Assembly (NCBI RefSeq): GCF_000737325.1
Contig: NZ_CP011125.1
Span: 6,944,001 to 7,008,000 of the forward strand
Direction of reading: 5' to 3'
Length of the DNA stretch: 64,000 nucleotides
Source: Sandaracinus amylolyticus
GTDB lineage: Bacteria > Myxococcota_A > Polyangia > Polyangiales > Sandaracinaceae
Part shown: one piece after another, positions 33,246 to 40,208 of the stretch
Layout of the letters: each line of letters starts with the position of its first letter
Numbering within the stretch: the first letter of the stretch is position 1
The notes under the pieces: generated by a model
What the model was told of the DNA's origin: nothing
Databases searched by the model: none
What the model saw: the letters and a program-made list of their open reading frames with translations, nothing else
Position numbers and translations under genes: made by a program

Positions 33246-33364
33246 AGCCGCGCGCGATCGGCCTGTGGCTCGTCGTGATCGGCGGCCTGCTGCCGTGGGT
33301 CTTCGCGGGCGTGGTCGGCGCGTGGCTGATCGCGCGCGCGGCGTGGGAGGCGCTGGCGCCGTGA
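33242..33364 (+). CDS. Tiny membrane protein, lysis cassette
   Basis: 40 aa, nearly all one hydrophobic segment: IGLWLVVIGGLLPWVFAGVV, bracketed by KPR and RAAWE. The start overlaps the previous stop and the stop overlaps the endolysin start, so it is co-translated with the endolysin. A pinholin or antiholin function would fit the place and size but is inferred. Confidence 0.6.
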   Translation: MKPRAIGLWLVVIGGLLPWVFAGVVGAWLIARAAWEALAP

Positions 33365-34050
33365 ACTCATCAGCAACGCTTACCGGTTCGCGCGTCGAGA
33401 TCGTCGACTGGCGCGCGCGCCACGACGGCACGAAGGTCTCGCAGCACCGCGGCCGCGTGCTCGAGCGCGACCCGCGCGACGTCGACAGCGTCACGCTGCA
33501 CCAGACCGCGTGCGTGTTCGGGCCCGCGAGCGATCGCGAGAAGCGGCTCGCGCGCGCGATGAAGATCGGCGCGCACGCCACCGCGTTTCGCGAGGGCGTC
33601 GGCGTGCTCGCGATGCCGCTGCGGTGGCAGGGCATTCACGCGAACGCGCTCAACGCGACGTCGATCGGCCTCGAGATCGAAGGGCTCTACGCGGGGCTCC
33701 AGGACGACCCGACGACCGCGCCGCGCGAGGACCTGCGCACGACGTGGGGCCGGCCACCGCTCGAGCTGACCGAGCTCGTCGTCGAGACCGCGCGCGCGCT
33801 CCTCACGCGCATCGTCGAGCTCGCGGCCGCCGAGGGCATCGAGCTGCGCTACGTGCGCGCGCACCGGCAGGCGAGCGGCGCGCGACGCAGCGATCCCGGC
33901 GAAGGTCTCTGGCGCGCCGTCGCGCTCGAGCACGCCGTCGCGCGGCTCGGTCTGCGAGTCGAGCCCGACCGCACGTGGGTGAGCAAGTCGAGCGGCGAGG
34001 GGCGGCCGATCCCGGAAGCCTGGGGCGGCGGCGCGGGCGTCCAATACTAA
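33361..34050 (+). CDS. Endolysin, N-acetylmuramoyl-L-alanine amidase type
   Basis: 229 aa from GTG 33361. Likely zinc ligands of an amidase_2 fold are visible: His47 in VTLHQTA, His169 in AHRQASG and Asp178 in SDPGE. The segment GIHANALNATSIGLEIEG matches the central strand and acidic residue of the family. No signal peptide or SAR helix, so export would depend on the nearby holin candidates. It cuts the peptide from the glycan strand of peptidoglycan at the end of the lytic cycle. Confidence 0.8.
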   Translation: MNSSATLTGSRVEIVDWRARHDGTKVSQHRGRVLERDPRDVDSVTLHQTACVFGPASDREKRLARAMKIGAHATAFREGVGVLAMPLRWQGIHANALNATSIGLEIEGLYAGLQDDPTTAPREDLRTTWGRPPLELTELVVETARALLTRIVELAAAEGIELRYVRAHRQASGARRSDPGEGLWRAVALEHAVARLGLRVEPDRTWVSKSSGEGRPIPEAWGGGAGVQY

Positions 34051-34099
34051 CGAGAACGGAGTCGGCGGTGGGTGTCCATGCGCGCACATCTTCGATACG

Positions 34100-34510
34100 A
34101 TGGCGCGCATGGTCGCAGCGACAGGCCGAACATGCCCCCACGATTCCGCCGGTGAGCTCTTACGCGGTGTCCTCTGCACGACGCTCCGGCGCGCAGCCGT
34201 CGCGACCGTCACGCACCATGACATGGCAGACTGCGTCGAAAACCTCGCGAATGTGATCGCGCGAGGTTCTCCGACCCACTGGGAAGCCGTCCGCTTCGCG
34301 CTGGAAGACGGGTCGTGGGGCTTCCACGGGCTGCGACTCCCCGGTCCCGTCATCGTGATCACTCCGATGAAGGAGGTCTTTCGCGGGACGATCGATGCGA
34401 CCTCAAGCGCGCTGGTGTCCTACGCGTCGTTCCGGTTCGACCGCGAGCGAATGCGAATCGTGGCGGGCGCGCCTCTCGTCCCGAACGGAACGCGGGTGCT
34501 AGACTGCTGA
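34100..34510 (+). CDS. Hypothetical cargo protein
   Basis: 136 aa. Codon usage is less GC-biased than in the structural genes, suggesting separate acquisition. The sequence has two Cys in the N-terminus, a helix (MADCVENLANVIARGS), the aromatic turn SWGFHGLRLPGPVIVIT and a C-terminal strand. ATG 34112 is an alternative start. It precedes the LuxR-type gene by 19 bases and is probably cotranscribed. No family is recognised. Confidence 0.6.
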   Translation: MARMVAATGRTCPHDSAGELLRGVLCTTLRRAAVATVTHHDMADCVENLANVIARGSPTHWEAVRFALEDGSWGFHGLRLPGPVIVITPMKEVFRGTIDATSSALVSYASFRFDRERMRIVAGAPLVPNGTRVLDC

Positions 34511-34529
34511 CTGGAAAGAGCGGACGTCG

Positions 34530-35156
34530 ATGGAGCGGATCCAGGAGGCGCTTTCGGTTTTCGGCCCCGAGGGCGACAGTTCGGCGCGCGTCGTTCATGT
34601 GTTGCTCGCACGTCTCATCCTTCGAGGGACGATGGAGACGATGGAGCACCTGAAGGGCGTCGATGCGGTGCAGCTCGGCCATGAACTCAATGCACTTCTG
34701 GATAGTGTGCGGATCCGGGAGGCACTCGCCGACCCCGAGAAGCTCCAGGACGCGCTAGCGCCGCGACTCATGGACCACGTGAAAGGGGTCGCCGCGATGA
34801 TCCTCGTTCGTGAAGCGACGACCATTCGTGCGCTCCTTGGCTCAGGTAGCGCCGCGCTTCTGAGCGCGGAACTCCCGGAGCGGGCATCCCCTGGGCGGGC
34901 TGACGCCACACTGATCTCCCGCGAATCCGACACCGGAGCGATCTCGCCCAGATGGCAGTTGACGCCTGCCGAGCGTCAAATCGCCGAGCTCATCATGAAC
35001 GGTGCGCGGCGGGACGAGATCCCGCAACATCTTGGTAAGTCGGTCAATACGGTCAAGACTCTGATCCGCCGGGTCCTCCAGAAGACTGGCGCGAGCAGCA
35101 TGGCGGACCTCGCGGAACTCCTGCGCGGCGAGCGACGCCACGCGCGCACCAACTAA
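34530..35156 (+). CDS. LuxR-type HTH regulator
   Basis: 208 aa. The C-terminal ~60 residues form a typical LuxR/FixJ helix-turn-helix: LTPAERQIAELIMNGARRDE, then HLGKSVNTVKTLIRRVLQKT. The N-terminal ~130 residues are helical with no receiver aspartate cluster or autoinducer-type motif. GAAAGAG lies before the ATG. Its place at the head of the cargo region suggests control of lysogeny or cargo genes. Confidence 0.8.
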   Translation: MERIQEALSVFGPEGDSSARVVHVLLARLILRGTMETMEHLKGVDAVQLGHELNALLDSVRIREALADPEKLQDALAPRLMDHVKGVAAMILVREATTIRALLGSGSAALLSAELPERASPGRADATLISRESDTGAISPRWQLTPAERQIAELIMNGARRDEIPQHLGKSVNTVKTLIRRVLQKTGASSMADLAELLRGERRHARTN

Positions 35157-35186
35157 CGGCCAAACCCACCCACTGCACAACCGCGC

Positions 35187-35385
35187 CGTCAGTCGCCAGC
35201 AGCTTGGCCCGGCGACGGGTCCGCGCCGGCGCCAGCGACCTGCAACAGCGCGCGAACGCTGTGCAGGATGCGGTGAGCCGAGACATGCGCGCGTCTTGGG
35301 AGTCGCGCGCCTTCCCGCCCGCGCACGAGCTGCGTCGCCTGCCCGACGTGCGTCGCGGCTCACCGCGCGCGAGACGACCGACGAT
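35187..35385 (+). pseudogene. Decayed copy of the zinc-ribbon gene at 35795-36136
   Basis: Nucleotide similarity to 35758-35990 is visible in patches: CGTCAGTCGC at both starts, AGCGACCT followed later by TGCGGTGAGCC, and TGGGAGTCGCGCGC. The encoded phrase WESRAFPPAHELRRL parallels WESRAFPLSHEIRRL. About 55 bases holding the second cysteine group are missing, and no intact ORF remains. Confidence 0.6.
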
Positions 35386-35445
35386 GCCGCCCTCGCCCCT
35401 CGCGGGCCCGGGCGCTCACGCGTCGTCAGTCGCGCGCAAAGAGCA

Positions 35446-35477
35446 GGGCCCCGCCCGGCGTGCACCGGGCGGGGCCC
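35446..35477 (-). terminator. Strong hairpin, likely terminator for the 35503-35655 gene
   Basis: A perfect 13-bp stem (GGGCCCCGCCCGG with its complement) closes a 6-base loop. It lies 25 bases downstream of the minus-strand gene stop. Read in that direction it is followed by TGCTCTTTGC, only weakly T-rich. It could also stop the LuxR operon from the other side. Confidence 0.6.
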
Positions 35478-35502
35478 CTACGAGCAGTCCTGCCGCTGAG
35501 CT

Positions 35503-35655
35503 TCAGCGCGGCCGGTGGGTGTTCCAGTTCCGGATGATGTGCTCGACGAGGTGTCCCATCCCGATGGGATCCAGCCTCCGGTGGAGGCGCTCTCGTCGCC
35601 GCTGCACATCGTCCTCGTTGCTCACCCAGATCTCCACGATGCTGTCTCGTTCCAT
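35503..35655 (-). CDS. Small acidic/basic protein
   Basis: 50 aa from ATG 35655, with GGAG (minus strand) a few bases upstream. The sequence is well formed: an N-terminal strand SIVEIWVSNEDDVQRRRERL, then a helix ending GHLVEHIIRNWNTHRPR. A strong hairpin follows the stop. It could be a small regulator or antitoxin-like protein; no family is recognised. Confidence 0.6.
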   Translation of the reverse strand: MERDSIVEIWVSNEDDVQRRRERLHRRLDPIGMGHLVEHIIRNWNTHRPR

Positions 35656-35794
35656 GGCTTCTCCTGCTTTCAGAGACCCATAAAACTGCGTGAGGCTGCT
35701 TGAGACAGGGCTCGACAACCTGACGTCGGCACGGCGCGAGTCAAGAAGGTCGGCGCGCGTCAGTCGCTCGCCGACCGCGCCGACGTCGCGCCCC

Positions 35795-36136
35795 GTGCCG
35801 CTCGCGAGCGACCTCAACCCGAATCGCGCCGAGCGCTGCGCGGGCTGCGGTGAGCCCCTCGGCCTGGGCCCGTGGTGGTGCATCGAGACGCAGCCATTCC
35901 ACGAGCGGTGCGCGCCGTGGGAGTCGCGCGCGTTCCCGCTGTCGCACGAGATCCGGCGGCTGCGCTCGCTGCGTCGGAAGCTCACGCGCGCGATCGCGGT
36001 CATCGACGCGGTCGGGATCGCGCTGCGCGCGGCGGAGCGCCGGTGGCCCGACGGCGCGCTCGAGCTGCTCGCCGCGTCGCAGAAGGCGATCGAGGGACTC
36101 GACGCACGGATGCGCGAGCTCGGGTGGCGCAGGTAG
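35795..36136 (+). CDS. Small zinc-ribbon protein
   Basis: 113 aa from GTG 35795, the point where similarity to normal coding begins; an ATG at 35690 gives a longer, less convincing N-terminus. A CAGCGEPL knuckle is followed by WWCIETQPFHERC, together a Cys4/His zinc site. The rest is a long helix. A decayed copy lies at 35187-35385. Function unknown. Confidence 0.6.
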   Translation: MPLASDLNPNRAERCAGCGEPLGLGPWWCIETQPFHERCAPWESRAFPLSHEIRRLRSLRRKLTRAIAVIDAVGIALRAAERRWPDGALELLAASQKAIEGLDARMRELGWRR

Positions 36137-36200
36137 CCGGACTCGCAAGCCGGGTGGTCGCGGCGGCGAGCCCCCGCCGCGTGGGCGCTACAGTGCGGGT

Positions 36201-37343
36201 GTGCCTGCACGGAAGGATCACCACTTCGTTCCGAAGTTCTACCTACGCAACTTCGCCATCGCGGGTGAGGACCGCGTCCGGCTCTACCTCATCGACCGTC
36301 GGCGACACATCCCTGCCGCCGCAGTCTCCGGCCAATGCTACGCACCGTACCTGTATGGCAAGGACGGCGTGCACGAGCAGGGTCTCGGGAACGTCGAGAA
36401 CGTCGTCGCGCCGATCGTACGCGGAATGATCGAGGGCGAACGCGTTCCGGCGCGCGACACCGAGCCTGCCGGTTTCTTTGCGACCTTCGTCTCGCTCCAG
36501 CTCGGACGCACGCCGACGGCCGCAGCCGTGTTCGAAGAGCAGGCGACGCAGCTCATGCGCGCAACGGTGCGGTCGCATCCGGCTGCCGACGATGACGTGA
36601 AGCAGTACTTGAAGGGCGTTCGCGTCACGAGCGCCGACGCGGTGCAGTGGACGCTCACGAACGCGCTGCACTACGCAGGTTGCTTCCTGGATCTGAAGCT
36701 CAAGCTGCTGCGAAACGAAACCGCGACGGACTTCATCACGAGCGATGCGCCCGCGGCTCTCCACAACACCTGGGCGCAGCACCTCGACGAGCACCATGGG
36801 ACGATCGGGATGGCCTGCTCCGGGCTGCAGGTCTTCCTGCCGCTGTCGCCGCGTCACGTGGCGCTGCTCTACGATGATCGCGTCTATCGTGTAGGTTCGG
36901 ATCGCGCTGACGTCGTGCCGGTTCGCGACGCGCGACTCGTGAAGCAGATCAACAGCCTGCAGGTGACATTCGCGGAGCGGGCTCTCTTCTACCAACGCGA
37001 ATCGTCGGCGAAGCACATCGATGCGCTGCCCTGGGAGCTGCGGCCGGAAGCGAGCGCGCGCGTAGAGACGTGCCGATACGTCGCCGACGATGGCCGCTCT
37101 CACCTCATCAGTACCCGTCGCGTCGGATCGCGCGTGAAGCTGAAGAGTGAGATCTTCGCCGTTCGAGCCCAGTGGCTACGCGTGCCTGACACGGATCGCG
37201 TCCGCTCCTGGCGTCCGCTCGCAATGACGTTCGCAGAGCTCGTGCGCGAAGAGCGGCAGCATCAGGAGCGGTCGAAGCCGAGACCGCGACGCCCGGAGGG
37301 GCCTGACGAATCGCGACGTTTTCGACGCGTCATCGAAGACTGA
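36201..37343 (+). CDS. DUF4238 family protein
   Basis: 380 aa from GTG 36201. It opens with the family signature DHHFVPKFYLRNFA (6-19) and continues with VSLQLGRTP, the ITSDAPAALHN segment and VFLPLSPRHVALLYDDRVY, the usual order. DUF4238 proteins are scattered in mobile regions of many bacteria; their biochemical role is not established, though a stress or defence connection is often supposed. The Arg/Lys-rich tail runs into the next ATG (TGATG). Lower codon bias than the structural genes suggests cargo. Confidence 0.85.
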   Translation: MPARKDHHFVPKFYLRNFAIAGEDRVRLYLIDRRRHIPAAAVSGQCYAPYLYGKDGVHEQGLGNVENVVAPIVRGMIEGERVPARDTEPAGFFATFVSLQLGRTPTAAAVFEEQATQLMRATVRSHPAADDDVKQYLKGVRVTSADAVQWTLTNALHYAGCFLDLKLKLLRNETATDFITSDAPAALHNTWAQHLDEHHGTIGMACSGLQVFLPLSPRHVALLYDDRVYRVGSDRADVVPVRDARLVKQINSLQVTFAERALFYQRESSAKHIDALPWELRPEASARVETCRYVADDGRSHLISTRRVGSRVKLKSEIFAVRAQWLRVPDTDRVRSWRPLAMTFAELVREERQHQERSKPRPRRPEGPDESRRFRRVIED

Positions 37344-37576
37344 TGCGGCTTCGCGCAACAGCCTGCGGACTCGGCCGACACGCCAGCATGGACACCTGGA
37401 CTGTGTGGCCGCCGGACGAGCGGCATGGATGGCGCGTCGAGCTCGACAGCCGCGTGACGCCGCGCGGGTGCGCGCTCGAGGCCGAGGTGTTCCTCGAGCC
37501 AGGTGGGCGCGCATGGCTCGTCTGGGTGCTCGAGACGGGCGAGGTGATCGGCGTCGTGCCGAGCGGGGCCGCCTAG
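37343..37576 (+). CDS. Small hypothetical protein
   Basis: 77 aa if the ATG overlapping the DUF4238 stop is used; 62 aa from ATG 37388, whose sequence (MDTWTVWPPDERHGWRVELD) looks more natural. A beta-rich, aromatic little protein ending GRAWLVWVLETGEVIGVVP. It converges on a minus-strand gene four bases away, so transcripts collide here. Function unknown. Confidence 0.55.
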   Translation: MRLRATACGLGRHASMDTWTVWPPDERHGWRVELDSRVTPRGCALEAEVFLEPGGRAWLVWVLETGEVIGVVPSGAA

Positions 37577-37580
37577 CGGC

Positions 37581-38396
37581 TCAAGGATCGGCTCGATAGT
37601 GCGTGGCCCGGAGGTCATCGCGGAGGCCAGCGCTAGCGGCATGGACGATGCGCCGCCACGACCGCTCAACATCCTCGAGGGGCACGCCGCGTGCGGGCAT
37701 GTGCTCTGGAAGGGAGGCCGATGGGTCGTGGTCAAGCGTAACGTTCGTCATCGGAACGTGCCGCAGCGCGAAATCAACGGCGCGTTCACGAATGCTCTCG
37801 TGCAGCTGATTCGTCCACGAGACGTCGAACGTGCCTCCGACGGCGACGGCGCGGCGGTGCTTCGATAAATCTGTCTGCGCCTTCAGGAACCACACGTCAT
37901 TCGCGTCAGCGACGAGCGCCCGTGTGAAGCGCGGAAAGCACTGCGCGTAACCCGGCCTCGGTTGCTTCTTCGATGGAGGTTTGCCACCAAGGACGTCACC
38001 GATGGAGATGTCGCGGAGGCTGTCCGAACTCCGGACGTCACGGAAGCCCTTCGCGTCGAGCGCGAACCCCAACGCGTTCGCGGCGTAGATCAGAGTTTCG
38101 ATCGTCGACCACGCCCCAAATAGGAAGGCGGAGACGAGCGCGTCCGAGATCACCATCGGGGCTGGGACGAACACGCGCGGCAGAAGCTCGCGCACGATCT
38201 GCACCTGATACGGGTGATGCAGCGCGTACCCTGACGCCTGCGCCAACACGAATCGGGCCCAGGTCCCGCGGATGGCGGCGTTGAACTCGTAGGCGCACCC
38301 ATGCGGCGTCGTAGGCGCGCTCATGATCTCGTTCGCGATCTGCTCGGCCTCCATCAGCGCCGCGAGCGGATGGGTCGAAACGGACTCTGCGCTCAC
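37581..38396 (-). CDS. Helical cargo protein of unknown function
   Basis: 271 aa from GTG 38396, chosen because AAGGTGA lies four bases upstream. Predominantly helical with two moderately hydrophobic regions (VISDALVSAFLFGAWSTIE) and a later conserved-looking KAQTDLSKHRRAV. The combined long helices and polar RxxxH-like motif recall HEPN-type proteins, but the match is weak and no catalytic claim is made. It follows the coiled-coil gene on the same strand, 177 bases downstream. Confidence 0.65.
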   Translation of the reverse strand: MSAESVSTHPLAALMEAEQIANEIMSAPTTPHGCAYEFNAAIRGTWARFVLAQASGYALHHPYQVQIVRELLPRVFVPAPMVISDALVSAFLFGAWSTIETLIYAANALGFALDAKGFRDVRSSDSLRDISIGDVLGGKPPSKKQPRPGYAQCFPRFTRALVADANDVWFLKAQTDLSKHRRAVAVGGTFDVSWTNQLHESIRERAVDFALRHVPMTNVTLDHDPSASLPEHMPARGVPLEDVERSWRRIVHAASAGLRDDLRATHYRADP

Positions 38397-38573
38397 GAAG
38401 TCACCTTGTCCTCGTCGCCCGCGAATGTGTCGGCGTCGCATCCAAGCTCGGACCGGCCGTGCGGCCTTCGGTCTCATCGGCGAGGGATGGAATCGGCTCG
38501 GTCGTCCGCGAGCGACGTCCGTCGGCTGGGTGGACTGACGGGCGCCGCGCCGCTTGCGTTTCTACGTAGGCGA

Positions 38574-39830
38574 TCACTCGCGTGCGTTCTTCGCCGCCCG
38601 CGCGAGATCGCTGAACACAGCAAGCCCTGGGTCCGGTCCGTGATCGATCGACGCGGTGCGGCCGAATACGCAGGACGTGACGGCAGCAAGCACCGCCGTT
38701 CGCCCTTCCTCGCTGGGAGCGCTCTCGCTCAGCCGCACGTATGTCGAGAGTGCATTTACGCGATGCGTATCCGCAATCTGCGCGCGCCGATGCATCGTAG
38801 ACATGCGTGCTGACCAGATTGCACACGTTAGCGGGATGGCGATGATTAGGATTCTGGGCCCGAGCGCATGCACGAGCGCCGGCCATGCTTCGGGCGCGTT
38901 CGTCTGGAAGAACGCGAAGTAGCCCGCCGCGCACGCTGCCAGGGCGCCGAAGATCGCGGCTGCCGTGATCCAGATCGCCGCGGTCCGTCCGTGGTGGCGA
39001 GCCGACTGCCCGAAGGTCTCCTGATAATCGCGGACGGCTGTAGCGCCGGCCGTGACCTGCAGCTCCTTGAGCAGCGCCTGGACCTTCTGCTCTAGCTCGG
39101 CGATCGCGGAGCGCGCTGCCCCAGCTGCTGCCTGCTCGGCGGAGAGCTTTGCGCGAGCGTCATCGAGCGTCGCAGCGATCGTCTCGCTGTAGCCCTTTAC
39201 GATTGAGTTGTGAGGCTCAGCGATGGCGTGAAGTGCTGACCACGACATCAGCGGCGCGAGCGCCTGGGCGACATGTTCGAGTCCGTTGCGGAACGAGTCC
39301 TGATGTCGCTGCGCCTTCGCGAGCGCCGCTGAATCACTCATCGCGATTTTGAGCCAGTTCTCGATGACCCCGTCGACTTGGGCGATCTGATTGTGAAGAC
39401 CGCCGCGATGAACATGCGTCACGGACGACATCGGGGCGGAGCGCGCGGCCGTAGTGCACATCTGTGCGACACCACGCACGTGCAGCCGACGGGGCCCGTC
39501 AAGCACCTCTCCGCGTTCCGCGAACTCGGACCGTTCGAGCGTCCCCAGACGCAGTGCGAAGTTGCGCAAGCTCAGCCAGAGGGATGCGCCCTCCGATCCG
39601 GGGTGGGCCCGTGGCCACGCTACCCAGCCGTCGCCGAGATCCAACGGTGGCGTCTTAGCGTTGGCGTGCGCGTCCACGATCTCGGCAAGCTCGGAGCTGG
39701 TCCGGCGCGCGTATAACCGCAGCTGCTCGATTTCAGGACCAGCCGGCTTCGGACGCCCCTTCCAGCGGATTTCACCCGGCGCGATCTCGACGCGGATGTG
39801 GGCCTGCGCAGCGTCGCTTTCCATCGACAT
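38574..39830 (-). CDS. Coiled-coil membrane protein
   Basis: 418 aa. The N-terminal ~200 residues are soluble. A coiled coil at ~220-270 (LSAEQAAAGAARSAIAELEQ and on) precedes two membrane helices, AAIWITAAAIFGALAACAAG and ILIIAIPLTCAIWSA. The C-terminal segment after the second helix (HRVNALSTYVRL, then GRTAVLAAVTSCVF) follows a pattern found behind membrane helices in DUF6161-like proteins. Such membrane-anchored proteins occur as prophage defence cargo; a specific role cannot be read. Confidence 0.7.
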   Translation of the reverse strand: MSMESDAAQAHIRVEIAPGEIRWKGRPKPAGPEIEQLRLYARRTSSELAEIVDAHANAKTPPLDLGDGWVAWPRAHPGSEGASLWLSLRNFALRLGTLERSEFAERGEVLDGPRRLHVRGVAQMCTTAARSAPMSSVTHVHRGGLHNQIAQVDGVIENWLKIAMSDSAALAKAQRHQDSFRNGLEHVAQALAPLMSWSALHAIAEPHNSIVKGYSETIAATLDDARAKLSAEQAAAGAARSAIAELEQKVQALLKELQVTAGATAVRDYQETFGQSARHHGRTAAIWITAAAIFGALAACAAGYFAFFQTNAPEAWPALVHALGPRILIIAIPLTCAIWSARMSTMHRRAQIADTHRVNALSTYVRLSESAPSEEGRTAVLAAVTSCVFGRTASIDHGPDPGLAVFSDLARAAKNARE

Positions 39831-40087
39831 CGTGCACTTATACCGTCACTCGCGACGTCGCGCCGTCCGTCGCGTGGGTCTGCTGTCGCTCGCCGCCCCG
39901 CCGTTGCCTCGAGGACGGCCGCCGCGACCTCGAGCGCGCGCCGGCGTGCGAAGGCGAGCCGGGGATCCCCGGCTCGATCCCCGGCTACGCCTGACGGCGC
40001 GTGCTGTCAGGTGACGAATCGGATTGCCTCCCCCGCCGGGCGCCGCGGGAATCAGGTCGGTTCGTGCCTGCGCGGAACGGTCGCAGA
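39831..40087. other. Non-coding right end of the prophage
   Basis: No convincing gene in any frame. It includes a short repeated motif (GATCCCCGGCT, around 39963 and 39974) and an inverted pair CCTGAC/GTCAGG near 39990-40011. As the terminal segment next to the attachment core it may carry integrase arm sites, but no known arm consensus is recognisable. Confidence 0.4.
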
Positions 40088-40130
40088 CTTGCCAAGGTTG
40101 AAGTCGAGGGTTCGAATCCCTTGTCCCGCT
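40088..40130 (+). other. Attachment site: 3' part of tRNA-Gly(GCC)
   Basis: CTTGCCAAGGTTG is the anticodon loop and 3' stem of tRNA-Gly with anticodon GCC. It is followed by a variable region, a T arm (GAGGG TTCGAAT CCCTT) and acceptor strand GTCCCGC plus T. The upstream bases do not complete the D arm or 5' acceptor, so this is a fragment created by integration (att core), not a functional tRNA. Confidence 0.85.
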
Positions 40131-40143
40131 CTCGAGCATGAAT

Positions 40144-40176
40144 GAAGGCCGGTCGGCGAATCGCTGACCGGCCTTC
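40144..40176 (+). terminator. Hairpin after the tRNA fragment
   Basis: A perfect 11-bp stem (GAAGGCCGGTC with its complement) with an 11-base loop, followed by GAGCTTTCTG. This is probably the original terminator of the tRNA-Gly gene, now left beside the attachment site. It could also serve the minus-strand kinase gene ending at 40209. Confidence 0.65.
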
Positions 40177-40208
40177 GAGCTTTCTGCGCCCACGCGTTCG
40201 AGGGCCGG

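Larger units (their letters stand above)
1..40130. mobile_element. Prophage, right part (left end outside window)
   Basis: A near-continuous run of overlapping + strand phage genes: replication, terminase, Mu-type head, siphovirus-type tail, lysis and cargo. It ends at a 3' tRNA-Gly fragment (40088-40130), the usual remnant of integrase-mediated insertion into a tRNA gene. No integrase or Mu transposase is seen in the window, so the integrase and the intact tRNA-Gly are expected to the left of position 1. Three structural genes show frame changes, so whether the phage is still functional is open. Confidence 0.9.

Noticed and set aside
35204-35683. 159-codon + strand frame across the cargo intergenic region
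   Set aside because: It runs through the decayed zinc-ribbon copy, the hairpin and antisense to the 50-aa gene; only the WESRAFP patch is meaningful.
1-40130. Considered as a gene transfer agent cluster
   Set aside because: The attachment-site fragment, replication genes, methyltransferases and cargo genes fit a prophage; gene transfer agents normally lack these.
40081-40135. Considered as a complete tRNA gene
   Set aside because: The 5' acceptor strand, D arm and part of the anticodon stem are missing upstream; only the 3' part matches tRNA-Gly.
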